This document shows positions 10,379 through 20,834 of a DNA stretch of 64,000 nt, piece by piece; within the stretch, counting starts at the first letter, position 1; each line of letters begins with the position of its first letter. The DNA lies in the NCBI RefSeq assembly GCF_001649575.2, contig NC_051436.1, forward strand, positions 8,544,163 through 8,608,162, read 5' to 3'. The notes under the pieces are model-generated. The model worked only from the letters and a program-made list of their open reading frames with translations, was not told the DNA's origin and searched no databases. The translations under genes were made by a program, and so were the position numbers. Origin of the DNA: Kryptolebias marmoratus. Taxonomy: Eukaryota > Chordata > Actinopteri > Cyprinodontiformes > Rivulidae.

Positions 10379-11655
10379 CATGGTCCACACAGAAACACAG
10401 TTCTTCCCAAACAATCTTTTTAATTTGCCATTTCTACAAATATCCTCGTAAACACGGCTATGTTTGAAGAAACTGACACAAAATGTTGTAGTAGCCATGC
10501 CAGGCCTGTATGTGGCGTTGTGACGCTGCCTCAAAAGTTCACTAAAAACAGGAACAAGGTGTGGAGGGTGAACATTAAGGTGGAACGCTGAGCTCAAGCT
10601 GTTTAAACCACAAGAAAATAATGAAGTTGGTGAATACAAGAGCAAAAATTGTGGACTATTGATGAAGTGGAACGTCTGGTTTGTAGCACATTAATCTACA
10701 AAACCACACACAGTGCAGGACAGTCCTGACTTGGAGTTGTGTCAGTCCAAATATGTAGACATATCAGAAGCTTTTCAGCCATAAACACAAAAAGCAAACT
10801 CCAGTTTGATATCTGCCATTATTGTTATGTTACTCTTGATGGGCTTGAGGTCATAGATTAGGTTAGAGATTAGACTGTGACAACATCTTTTTCAAAAGGT
10901 TGTGTTTGGTTGTGTGCACAGAAACGCTAGGGTGATGTTTGAAGAGTTTTACACACTTGAACCCATTTTCAAAAGTATAGTTTCAAGGCTTGTAAAATGG
11001 TGTTTCCATATTCTCAAAGAGACAAAACGCTGTTCCCGTATGGAGGCTCCTGAGATGGGGGAAAACTACTGCGTCTATTGCAGCTATTCTGTTTGTCTCC
11101 AGTCGGTCTTCATCTGATACACCTTAATCACTTGGTACACAGACTGTATTGGCATAAAGCTTTGGCAGTTTTCTCCCAACCACAGCAAACATGTCTTTTC
11201 TAGTAATGGCTTTCATTAAACAGGTGTGATGTACAGACTGAAAAGATATATTTTATAAATACCAGATAAGACAGCATTATTCAATAAGTGAGGAAAAGCC
11301 AACTTGGTATTTAAATCTGACACGCAACCGTTACGGGAGTGACTTGCAAGTCTCTGTGACAAGACAAGACGACAGACTGATGACTTACAGTTTTATACGT
11401 GGCTATCATCTGTATTCAGTAACCATCGTTGTACGTCTCTTTGTTAAAAGGATGATTAAAGGTTCTGCCTTTCACCACCTTTTAAGCCTGAACGGCACGC
11501 TCTTCTTTCTGAAGTAATTTTCTGCTACTGTGCAGGTTCTAGACAGTAATTTATGCTTTTTTTCTGTCATTCCCATCCATTTGAATACCTGAAAAAAAAA
11601 AGTCTCACCAGCAGCAGAAATGTATTTCAGCTTTAGGTACATGAAATCCTAAATA
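10379..11655. other. gene-free stretch
   Basis: Open frames at 10373-10645 (minus) and 10902-11117 (plus) have no motif or coding texture. No repeats identified beyond short AT tracts. Confidence 0.45.
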
Positions 11656-11659
11656 CGTA

Positions 11660-11891
11660 CAGCACTGCACAAAAGTCCCAAATCATACTTCATTTTTTTA
11701 TACTTTGCCTTTGAGGAGTCAGACTTTCTTATAGTCTTGTTACATGGGCTTTCTGAAGGACTTTCAGAGTTTTGGAGGGGGTTTTTGGACTTTGATTTCT
11801 TTTTAACTTGTTTTCAGTGTAACCCTTGTACCTGGAAGCAAAGTGCTGTAGAAATAATTTCAAGATGATTTAAAACTTTTGCCAAGAACTG
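11660..11891. mobile_element. Tc1/mariner-type miniature element
   Basis: Left end CAGCACTGCACAAAAGTCCC at 11660; right end, inverted, CAGTTCTTGGCAAAAGTTTT at 11891. Both are flanked by TA (11658-11659 and 11892-11893). Known: Tc1/mariner elements insert at TA, and fish copies commonly start CAGT(G/T)CT...CAAAAGT. At 232 bp with no transposase frame it is non-autonomous and diverged. Confidence 0.6.
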
Positions 11892-11924
11892 TAACTGTGT
11901 ACTTCTCATACATCAGTTATGTTC

Positions 11925-12105
11925 AACCCTGCTCCTAGAGGGCCACCATCCTGCATGGTTTACTTGTTTCTCTGCTTTGACACGCCTGATTTGAATGACT
12001 GAGTGATTAACAGGCCTCTTAAAAACTTGAAGACCTGCTGAAGAACAAAGAAACAACTAAACCGTGCAGGACAGTGGCCCTCCAGGACCAGGATTGGATG
12101 CCACG
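11925..12105. mobile_element. palindromic hAT-type miniature element, second copy
   Basis: Left half contains AGAGGGCCACCATCCTGCATG and right half the inverted ACCGTGCAGGACAGTGGCCC. The left end region 'gttcaaccctgctcct' pairs with the right 'aggaccaggattggat'. Same family as 58388-58588. I cannot see a clean target duplication, so the ends are approximate. Confidence 0.7.
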
Positions 12106-12109
12106 TCTT

Positions 12110-12560
12110 TTTCGCCAAATGCAACCAGTACAATTAGTGACTCGCGTGTAACATGGCCATGCATACAAGAAACTAATTGTAACTAGTTTTAAAGAGAAAA
12201 GAGAGCTGCAGTCAATCATGATCACTGTTGAGAATTTAACTGGCAACTCAAGAAGACATTCAAGAACCTTCAGCACTATTTATTAAGATGTTAAGTACAT
12301 ACATATTTGAACCACTATGTGTCATTTTGACCCTGCGTGGACTAGAGAAAATCCACAAAAAACGTCACACTTGTTCACCAAGCTCTTCTTTTTAAAAATC
12401 ATTAAAGTTGTATGTTGTTCAATCATTCCACCCTGGAAAAAGAATGTTTCAAAATTACAACTGAAAGCCCCAAATTACTGGGAGTTTCATGCCCGTTATG
12501 AGTGTATGTAAATGTTCTAACTGTCTGAGCCCGGCTACTAAATAATTGCTGCAAAAGAAT
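12110..12560. other. gene-free stretch, nothing recognised
   Basis: Only short chance frames on both strands. Confidence 0.45.
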
Positions 12561-12564
12561 TTTT

Positions 12565-12860
12565 CAAACAGGTTTGTCAGAAAGCTGCAGCCTGCTGTGT
12601 TCGCATTATGCTCGCCTCATTGTGGCGTGCTCCCGTCGGACGACAAGATTCGGCCGTTTCGTTTCTGATAAGACTAACGAAAGTCAATGTGAGAAAGTCT
12701 GCGGTTTGCACCGCCTTAATTGCTGTCCTGCTGCGACCTTGGAAGAAGTATGAAACCTGTGCAGAGCCGCTGCTGCACAACAGTGGGTATGCGCACCTAG
12801 TTCAAAATAAAATTAACACATTTATCATGAAAATGGAACCGCAGGCAACGCTTTAATGCA
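12565..12860. promoter_or_regulatory. candidate conserved non-coding element
   Basis: A GC- and CpG-richer island (about 12590-12800) in AT-rich surroundings, open in frames on both strands, with no homopolymers. Overlapping open frames on opposite strands are what one expects of CpG-containing DNA low in TA, so a protein is not supported. A regulatory block is one explanation, an old insertion another. Confidence 0.25.
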
Positions 12861-12864
12861 ATTT

Positions 12865-13740
12865 AAGAGAGGCGTGTGTATGTGTGCCTTCTAATTATAT
12901 TGAAATAAATGTGTTCTACTTAATCATGTAATGTTAAGGAAAACCTGTATTGTTCATTCTTTACCAACCAGAAGAACCTTTCCTTCGATTTGTTTGTGAA
13001 GATACACTTCATCATTTCTGCCCTGAGTGGACTTCAGGCCTGCCTTTTTTTCCATGAGGTCTAGACTTGATGGTTTTGTCAGGATGGGAAGTAAACAGAA
13101 ACAACTGGGAGTGGGTGGAGGGGTGGCTCTCCCTATTAAGACAGCTCTATACAATACAGAGCTCTGTACTGGATGGATGGCTCCTTTGTACTTCTTTCAG
13201 TATTTTCCTAGTTTTAATGTAATGTCAGCCATCTATAGGATACAATAAATAATTTTTTCCAACCAGTTTGCAGGGCGTGAAACGTGAACTTTTTATTCAA
13301 ATGTCACCGACAAAATATTCTGGGGCAAAATGGACTCTCGGCGCAGAACAAGATCGGCTCTACAAAATGTGCTAAATCCAGAAATCATCATTACCATGAC
13401 AAAGAGGGAGATGTTCCAGCCATCCAGCATTTACAGCAGGTCCATCCTTTATTATCATTCAAGGCACACCATGATTTAATAATTATTAGGGAGAAAAAAA
13501 ATTATCAGCTTGTCCATTGAAGATAGTCTAACAGAAGAATAACCCCTCAATAGCCCCACCTAATTCAACATTTTATTCTACTGATAAAAATGCTTTTAGA
13601 ACTCCGAAAGCCCAAATCTCTAATTCTTTGCTTGGTTTTATTATCTCGTCTAATAATTTTAACAGACTGTGTTCCCCTAGTTTGACAAGTTTGGAGACAC
13701 TTCGTCTTAATGACGAACCTGTTTTTATTTTATCAGCCTC
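12865..13740. other. gene-free stretch
   Basis: Contains chance frames on both strands around 12954-13248 and 13284-13520. No recognised repeat or motif. Confidence 0.4.
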
Positions 13741-13744
13741 TGCT

Positions 13745-14200
13745 CTGCTCTGAACACGGGGAGCAGAAATGAACACAGCAGTCATTCAATTTCAACCTGG
13801 AGAGACTCACACGGAGAGATAAAGACAATTAGAGTGTTTTATTGGTTAGAGGTCTTTGGCGCTCGTGCCCCGGCAGAAGACGATTTTGCAGAGAACTGCT
13901 GTGAGCTTGAATGATCGAAGTAGGGTGAGAGACTAGGGTAGTCATCCCCCGGGACCCGAACCTGGTGGTGGCGTAGAGGACGAGGAAGGGGAGTCCAAAA
14001 GAGCACACGAAGGAGGGTGGAGATCGGGGAGGCGGTGGGACGAGACTTGGCTGGCGAGCAGGAGGAGCCGTGGACGGGGAGGCTTATATCCTGCACCTGG
14101 ATGCGATTTGACAGCTGGGAGCGATGATCCGAGATGAGAAATGCCGGACAGCTGGGTGAGTCTGCCAGGCTGAAATTTCGGCTAGCCTTCACAACAGAAT
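13745..14200 (-). mobile_element. solo-LTR-like GC-rich repeat
   Basis: On the minus strand this reads like an LTR: a GATATAAGCC TATA-type box (plus-strand 14081-14093), then about 250 bp of GC-rich leader, then an AATAAAA polyadenylation signal (plus-strand 13830-13843) followed by a U5-like tail. GC content is sharply above both flanks, suggesting insertion. I could not fix TG/CA ends or a target duplication. The 138-codon minus-strand frame across it (13839-14255) is Ser/Pro-rich low-information sequence and is not called as a gene. Class and completeness are uncertain. Confidence 0.4.
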
Positions 14201-14204
14201 GCAG

Positions 14205-14872
14205 CTGAGAATAATTCTGAAAATTGTTTATATTCATAAAAATAAATGTTCCCATTTTGGGAAGTTGTTACACAGCTACTGTTGTTGTTGTTTTAAACTG
14301 TTAAGCTGTTATAACAGGAGAATGAAATCAATGATTTATCATCTCAACATAATATCACAACAAATAAAACTGAGTGGCCTTTATAGGCTTCCATACAACA
14401 AAGGGAACTTTACTCTTGAGTAAAGTTATTTGTTTTTAAGGGCATTTAAAAATCAATCTGTCCATCTGTCTATCAGCATGTGAGAGTTTGTTCTCATTAA
14501 TCTGTAAAAGAGATGAGGGCCGATTAGCTACAAGGTGTAGAAAGAGTAAAGTAGCAGATGACAATTGAAAATGAGCTTCTTTCAGTGTTTAAAAAAAATT
14601 ATATATATTTCACCAGTTGGATAGTAATTTACAATTTTTAAAACTTCAGTGTTATGTGTTTAACAAAATAAGAGCCAGAAAGACCCCAGATCCACTGAAG
14701 TTAAAAAAGAATAATTGAAAACTAGGGTTACAGAGAATATCAAAATGCTATTGTTGTCGCAAATTAATTTGTGCGCAAAATCTCCAAATTCTATCATCAT
14801 AAATGTGTGAATATTATATTGCAAACTTCTTGCGAACGCATTATCAATGTTGGTACAAAATGTTGCAAATTT
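14205..14872. other. gene-free AT-rich stretch
   Basis: Includes TGTTGTTGTTG near 14280 and a TATATAT run near 14597. No gene. Confidence 0.5.
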
Positions 14873-14874
14873 AT

Positions 14875-15225
14875 CCATCCATCCATCATCTACCACTTGT
14901 TCTGGAGTCGGGTCGCGGGGGGCAGCAGCTTGATCAGGGAAGTCCAGACATCTCTTTCCTCAGCCACCTCTTCCAGCTGTTCCTGGAAAATTCCAAGGCA
15001 TTCTCAAGCCAGCTGAGAGGCATAATCTCTCCAGCGTGTCCTGGGTCTTCCCCCAAAGTTTCCTCCCAGTTGGACATGCCCGGAACACCTCCCTAGGGAG
15101 GCGTCCAGAGGCCATCCTTACCAGATGCCTGAACCACCTCAACTGGCTCCGCTCGATGTGGAGGAGCAGCAGCTCTACTCAGAGTCCATCCCAGATAACC
15201 AAACTTCTCACCCTGTCTCCAAGGG
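14875..15225 (-). pseudogene. LINE 3' end, RTE/Rex3-like, minus strand
   Basis: Minus-strand translation gives RWFRHLVRM, GRLPREVFRACPTGRK and, after a one-frame shift near 15050, sequence matching the expected RPRTRWRDY..LAWE continuation, then VWTSLIKLLPP. The remnant ends in a GATGGATGGATGGAT tail on the minus strand (plus 14877-14892). Known: this protein tail is very common in teleost non-LTR elements, and GATG-repeat tails are described for Rex3 of the RTE clade. Inference: a dead 5'-truncated copy. The RTE/Rex3 assignment is tentative. Confidence 0.65.
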
Positions 15226-15229
15226 AAGG

Positions 15230-15655
15230 GCAAATTTATCATAATTTAAATGCATGCATGATACATTGCAAGTTTATCATCATCGCAATATCACTGTTTG
15301 CTCTATGTCATTGTTGCAACAAACTGCAATAAATCAAAGGCTCTTATATCTCAAGTGCCAAGCATTCAAGTTCTGCATGCCAATAATATATCCAGTCAGT
15401 CTGCTTGACTCTCACTGCTCTTGATAGTACCTGGTTTACATGGTAATGACTTTGATATTACAGGACACAAAAAGTGTTGTGATATTTCAGATGACAGAGA
15501 AGAAAGAAGTGAAAATGTATGTGTATTGTAACAGTTACTGTCAGTGCAATATCCAACTACAAGCACTCCACCAAGGCCAGTTGTTTTGTTTTTTTGTGAG
15601 AAGTCCATCATTTCCTGAAAATTACATCTAAATCTGTTCGTTAGATTTTATGTCA
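15230..15655. other. gene-free stretch
   Basis: Small chance frames on both strands. Nothing recognised. Confidence 0.45.
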
Positions 15656-15728
15656 TCTTGCTAACAGACAGACGCAACCGAAAACATAACCTCCATCAAG
15701 GAGATAACAAAGGAGTCACCTATGACCC

Positions 15729-15741
15729 TGACCTTTGACCC
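15729..15741 (-). promoter_or_regulatory. DR1-like nuclear receptor motif (one mismatch)
   Basis: TGACCT T TGACCC; on the minus strand GGGTCA A AGGTCA. A direct repeat of AGGTCA spaced by one base is the binding form used by RXR heterodimers and HNF4. Whether it is bound is unknown. Confidence 0.3.
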
Positions 15742-15835
15742 TGTGATCTTGAAATCAATGGGCATCAGGTGTCCAGCTGTGCAGTTCGAAATCCCTTCAT
15801 TACACGGTTGCAGAGTAAGAGAACAGGATCACCTG

Positions 15836-15848
15836 TGACCTTTGACCT
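15836..15848 (-). promoter_or_regulatory. perfect DR1 nuclear receptor motif
   Basis: TGACCT T TGACCT, a perfect AGGTCA-A-AGGTCA on the minus strand, followed by TTGACATTTGACC, a weaker second copy. It lies inside a dispersed repeat, so any regulatory use would be repeat-derived. Confidence 0.35.
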
Positions 15849-15969
15849 TGACATTTGACCAGATCACCACCACTTGTTCCTTGTACCATGTTTGACGTTT
15901 CCTGAAAACTTGACGAAAATCCATTCATAACTTTTTTTGAGTAATTTTGTGCAACGATGATTTGCCTCA

Positions 15970-17325
15970 ACAAAGTTTTAGAGTGGTGCAAAAGCGACTT
16001 GAACAATACTGTTTTCTCATCAAGGTGAAATGCTCTGTGCTCCTGTGTGAATCAACACCGAGCCTGCAAAGAGCAAACAGCAGCACAGCTGTGGGGGAAG
16101 TTGAAGGTGGGACTCCTAATCCTGCCAAAACAAGCTGTCATCCAATAATCAAATAGATGCTGGATCGATGGCAAAGATCAACGTGTCAACAACAAACCTG
16201 TCCAATCCGACAACTAGTTCAACACAGGAATTGACTGACGCTGCCCTCGGGTTGTCGAGATCGGGAAGTGAGAGCGGGAGTGGGTTCAAGGAAAACAAGA
16301 GGTGCGTTGAGGACTATTGGATCTGAAAAGAATGCCGCCTAAGCACAATCAAAAAGTGCAAAACAGCTTAAAAATGACAACAGTTTTCCTTTTTTTATTA
16401 CATAGAGAGATGCCTGTTGAATATCTTTTAAAATGCTAGAAAGACATATTTATTACATCAACATGAAGGGAAAAAAAACAATTATTATACTAAAATGTTT
16501 ATGACTAAGTGCCAACTTTGATCCTGTTTAATGTCGATCGTCTGCGAGAGCAACACGCTCAGGAGCTCCTCGTCACTGCATCATAATCAGATCTCACAGC
16601 CTGGCAGGCTTTTCAGAAGCAAGACATTTTTTTATTTTTTTGCCCCTCCTGGCTGCAGTAGAATAGCCCAGACAGTTCAGGACCAAGTAATCACTCGGAG
16701 GTCACGGCGAGGAAACCGGACCCTTCCTATGTCACCGATCCACTGATGTGTGGCACCGCTCGGGGTCGTTATATCTCGCCCGAAAGTTAATCTTGCACCA
16801 ATTAGTTCCAGCCCAGGAGGTACTACTGAGTGCTGCGCTATGAAACGGTGCTGTCCTCTGGGAACCCTCCTCCCACCACTCCCTTCCACCAGCTCTGTTT
16901 TTTTTTGGGGGGGGGGTTGTTTTTTTTTTTTGTTTTTTTTTTCCCACAGATCAACTTCTAGACAATGACGCTTGGCTTTGCTTCCTGACACACATACACA
17001 CCCCGAGTATTGATCTTACCATCATTCTGTTTTAGCCCTGCAATTATGTGTGGCGATGCTGCAGCGGGGGTGTTACATGACTCTTATGATTATTGTGTCG
17101 ACAGCAGTTCAGTGGATCTGATGGAGGTTTGTCGTTTTCCCCTAAATGGTAATTTCTGCTTCGTCCCATTACGTTAAGGATTTGCTCATCTTTTTGGAAA
17201 CAATTAGAACATTTAGTATGGTTATTGTCAACTGGTGGCTTTCTATTTGGCCTGTGAAGCAGAAAATTATTATTAAATTACACATTATTTATGATAGGAA
17301 TTAGTTTTACTCTCCCTCTGAGCGC
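15970..17325. other. gene-free stretch with a CpG-richer core and a T/G tract
   Basis: The part 16680-16870 has CpGs, a TTAATC word and open frames on both strands, and could be regulatory; no protein is supported. At 16898-16942 a tract of T9, G10, T2, G, T12, G, T10 occurs; it makes the Phe/Lys-rich frames seen there artefacts. The rest is featureless. Confidence 0.4.
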
Positions 17326-17374
17326 TACACGTTCCGCATCGTTGTTTAAAATCTGTCACTGTTGGCTGTCACCG

Positions 17375-17735
17375 TCCGGCTGTTAGCAAAAAATCTCATG
17401 AACCACTAGACTTGACTTGAGCCTTTCGGAAAGTAATCATTAGATATTAATCTACAACCGGTTTGATTTAAGATGGCTGCCAAAACTAATCAACTTTAGT
17501 CAGAATGCAAACAGCTTTAACTGTGTCAGTTTTACAGATTTGGAGCTAAATTTTTGATGTGGTAGTAGCTGAGAATCGTTCACAACTTCTCCTTTGAGTG
17601 CTAACAAATCGTGAAACATCTTGTGATATCACATGAGATCGTGCATAATGTTATTTTCAAGATTTTACCAAAACGCCTATGAGTTCATTACTTCTCAACA
17701 TGAGATGATTGTAGTTTAAAACTCTGGCGATTAGT
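17375..17735 (+). repeat. dispersed repeat family A, copy 3 (long)
   Basis: The most complete copy: 'gttagcaaaaaatctcatgaacc', then TTTAAGATGGCTGCCA, 'ctaatcaactttag', 'gttttacagatttggagct', 'gtagtagctgagaatc', 'gatcgtgcataatgttat', and 'gagatgattgtagtttaaaactctggc'. Use it as the reference for the family in this window. Confidence 0.75.
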
Positions 17736-17844
17736 TCACTTTATTCTATTTAGCTTTTATAGTTACCTACAACTTTTCTTTTTCTGATGTTCAGTCTCAT
17801 AAGTAGAATCACAACAAAACCTTTTCAGCAAGAAGGATAAAATG

Positions 17845-18110
17845 GGAAACTATTGAACTTGTGAAAAATGAAAAAGCGTAGCTGACGTGTGTTTATGACA
17901 GCAGAAGCTGGAACAGATAAAGCAGAGATAATTACCAGAAACCTGGCTAATCAAAGACCGCGCCACACATGGTCTGAGCAAACCTTTCTCCATGACCCTT
18001 AATCCAGCACCTAATACCATTAAGTGCATTCTTTTGAAGTAAATAGAGTGCTCAGTAGCACTGAATGCACTTAATTTATGATTATTGCTCAAATAAAATA
18101 TGCTTTGAGT
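17845..18110. promoter_or_regulatory. candidate conserved non-coding element with inverted NK2-like sites
   Basis: A low-repeat block with GATAA (17918), GATAATTACC, CTAATCAAAG and other transcription-factor-like words. It ends in a perfect 13-bp inverted repeat (18019-18031 and 18063-18075). No coding frame. The minus-strand frame at 17850-18092 is not protein-like. Regulatory role is inferred. Confidence 0.3.
18019..18075. repeat. perfect 13-bp inverted repeat, ATTAAGTGCATTC
   Basis: ATTAAGTGCATTC at 18019-18031 is matched by GAATGCACTTAAT at 18063-18075 with no mismatch. Inside the 31-base loop a second small hairpin AGTGCT/AGCACT (4-base loop) is present. Each arm contains TTAAGTG, which fits the NK2 homeodomain consensus (T-C/T-AAGTG). 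Confidence 0.85.
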
Positions 18111-18114
18111 ATTC

Positions 18115-19880
18115 TCAGATCAACTTTTATCTAAAGCTGTGGATCGTTGCTGAGCAAAAAAAACAAAAACAACTGTTGACAGAAACTTATCTTGAAGGCT
18201 GATTATCCTTATAGGTGTACAAATTTGTATATTTTTGAAAAAAGGTCAAATAAAAGTGAGCAAAAGCTGGTGTGAGGGGGAAAAAATAAGGTTCAGGACA
18301 TCCTTCAGCACAGCCGTCTAAATCTCAGTTAAGATGGGCAAGTTTAGCAGCTTTAAACGGGAAGCCTGCCGGCACAACTACCAGGGATTCATTGCCCACT
18401 TGTTTCTCCTCTCCTGCTTCTGTTTTCTGCGTTTCCTCCCCACCTACCCCCTGCTTTCCCTTTGCCTCTCACTTTATTTGGCTCCCTTGTTTATCCCCAC
18501 TTGCTTTCATTTCATCATTGCTTGATTTCTCACTCCCGGCTCCCATTCCCTGCGCCTCCCCATCCACTTCTCCCTCAGCAGCTATTTTCACACGCCTCTG
18601 TGACATGACCGGGGGGCCTGTAAACAGGGATTTTGACAGATGCAGATGAGTGCGAGACGCCGAGTCTGCTTTCTTACGCGCTGCATTTTCAACAGGCAGG
18701 TTTTGTCGTGTACTTAGCATTGATATCTTTGTGCGAATGCTTCCCGGCGTCCTGCCATGCACCTGTCAATTTTTTTTTTTTTCCCCCATTTGGAGTTTAT
18801 TTGTGGATAAAAACACCTCTCTGTAATAGTTATGCAACATAAATCTGGCCGATAAAGATGTCTTAATGGTGGGAGATTGTGTTCATGTTAGCACCAAAAC
18901 CTGCATTTCTGTATGTTCATGATGATGTGCCACACCATACTAAGGTGTTTATTGTAAAATAAACCATAGTTTATAACAGAGATTGCATTGCCTGAACTTA
19001 ATAGGGCAAATATCACATGTAAACCCAACAAAACAGCAACAGAAACCACAAGTGAACAGAAAACAAGCTGATAAATCTGATAAAAAGCTTGGTGACTTCC
19101 TGCCACCTCCCCTCAAGCGTCTTTAAGATGACCTTGACTTTAACTCACAAGTAAGCACTCCAGGATGACGCCGGAACATTCGTGTCAAATGTTGCTAACA
19201 ATCTGAGCATCAGGGCAACAAGTATATTTTGTGCTTCCACAAGATCTAAAACATTTTCTTTTTCCACAGCATGACAGTATTGACACACTGGGAATGAGAA
19301 AAGTTTGTCTGCTACCCAATAAAAAGTTTGAATCTTACATTAGTTTGTGAAACACTTGGAAGTATTCACTGTCAAACCCGTTTCCTATGCAGAAAGTCAG
19401 TGCATCGCAGTTTACTAGATGACAAAAAAAAAAAAAAATGAGCAACATGCATATTGTTGCACCATGACACGGCTGGAAATAAAAGTTTTTCAACAGCAGT
19501 GAAGGTTCTATTTTAATCTGAAACAAAAGACTTGGACTCCATTTTTTTCTTTTCCTGAAGTGTTGACTGAAATCTGAAGAGCAGACGGATGCAAATGTGT
19601 TTAATAACATGAGCTGGACTTTGATCCCAATTTGCATATTTGGGGTGACTTTTATGCCAGAATACACAACAAGAGTGCTCATGATGTATGTTAAAAGAAA
19701 GAAATATTAAAAGTAATATCTGTACATTGTGCTTTATTTTTTGGCAGCAGAAGTAGAGGGCCATTGGCAATAATGATTCAAATATTGGTCATTCCCTTCC
19801 CTTATGAAGCTTTTAAGTGATCATTTAGATATTTGAGGTGGAGTTCTGTAGAAACAGCATGAACAATTAAGCTCTTACTT
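18115..19880. other. gene-free stretch
   Basis: Pyrimidine-rich sequence at 18390-18600 produces overlapping Pro/Leu/Ser frames on both strands (18334-18762) with no domain. A14 lies near 19425-19438. No gene or named repeat. Confidence 0.4.
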
Positions 19881-19884
19881 ACTT

Positions 19885-20095
19885 CTACAGCACCCAAGAG
19901 CAGAAAGGACAGGTGGATTCAGTCCCAGAAGGCACACATCCACCAGTGTCCAAAGCAGCCCTTGGTACCCAGGCCAAGCCGACACCCCCGGGAGCCATAG
20001 ACCATCTGGCAGGAGCCCACCACTGGGACATGGCCCGAGCACCCACACAAACAGCCCCACACCAAGGGGGCAGCAACCAGCAGCAATGTACAGTC
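19885..20095. repeat. GC-rich insert of unknown class
   Basis: Sharp boundaries of GC-rich sequence (CAGGCCAAGCCGACACCCCC, 'gacatggcccgagcaccc') in AT-rich flanks. Frames are open on both strands simply because TA-containing stops are rare here. It looks like a fragment of a repeat or a processed sequence, but I do not recognise it. Confidence 0.35.
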
Positions 20096-20127
20096 TTAAA
20101 AATAGTTTTTTTTTTATGTAGTCTTAC

Positions 20128-20295
20128 AATGGCAGCAAGGCACTTTGGTCCTGACTCCACTTGGATAGTTGTTAGCTCGTCAAACCATCAGAAATTAACT
20201 ATTTCTCCAAGTTAAAGTTCTTCAAAAAGCTAGTTACAACAAGTAAGTAACTGTTTTCCACAAAACTCCACTTCTGAATTGTCCTTTTTTTTAAG
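20128..20295 (-). repeat. fragment of TTAA fold-back element (right arm)
   Basis: Ordered words 'aatggcagcaaggcactttggtcctgac', 'gttagctcgtca', 'ctagttacaacaagtaagtaact', 'tccacaaaactccacttct' match the right arm of the family at 55239 and 43770. No terminal TTAA preserved. Confidence 0.55.
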
Positions 20296-20299
20296 TTCA

Positions 20300-20830
20300 G
20301 CACCACTTTTGGCCAAACACTTAAAAACAGCACATAGGGGGAAAAAATGACAGTTCAGTTGCCTCCTGTGTTTAGCAGGCTTAACGTTTTAAAGAAATTT
20401 GAAAATAGCAGCAAAAAGCTACTTGCAATGTTAAGATAAAGTTACGTAATGATGTTTGAACAATGGCGCTAAGCCTCTTTCCATTTGTTGCCTGATATTT
20501 CCAGCTCATGTCACTCTGCTAAGATGTGTGCTAGTGCATGGAAACACATGTTTCTCTTTTGGAGTCTGCAAAGTTGGAGGATTACTTCTGCTAAATGAGG
20601 CCCATTCTTTGCTTTAATAGAAATGTGACGCAGATTAAACAGTCACGGTCTCACAAGTGATCATTTACATCTTCTTTATCGGCTAAACCTTCATCATCTT
20701 TGGCTCAAGGGAAAGAAAACAGTGTTTTATTTTTATATTTACCCAGCCTACATACTGTGATAAAGTATGCTGGCGTATCCAGAAATATTTATTGTGTGTG
20801 TCTAAAAAAAAGAAGAAATTATGTGTAGTT
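20300..20830. other. gene-free stretch
   Basis: Nothing recognised. The kinase-like homology of the next feature fades out around 20835; frames left of it are not clearly related. Confidence 0.45.
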
Positions 20831-20834
20831 TGTT

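Larger units (their letters stand above)
15656..15965. repeat. dispersed fish repeat carrying CCTTTGACC direct repeats
   Basis: Begins near 'gctaacagacagacgc' and contains TGACCCTGACCTTTGACCCTG, 'gatcttgaaatcaat', a second TGACCTTTGACCT cluster and a tail with 'gacgaaaatccattcataac'. This order is typical of a repeat dispersed in fish genomes, though I cannot name it. It carries two DR1-type nuclear receptor motifs listed separately. Confidence 0.55.

Noticed and set aside
13839..14255. 138-codon minus-strand frame
   Set aside because: It lies inside the GC-rich LTR-like repeat; Ser/Pro-rich, no domain, and ends coincide with no gene signal.
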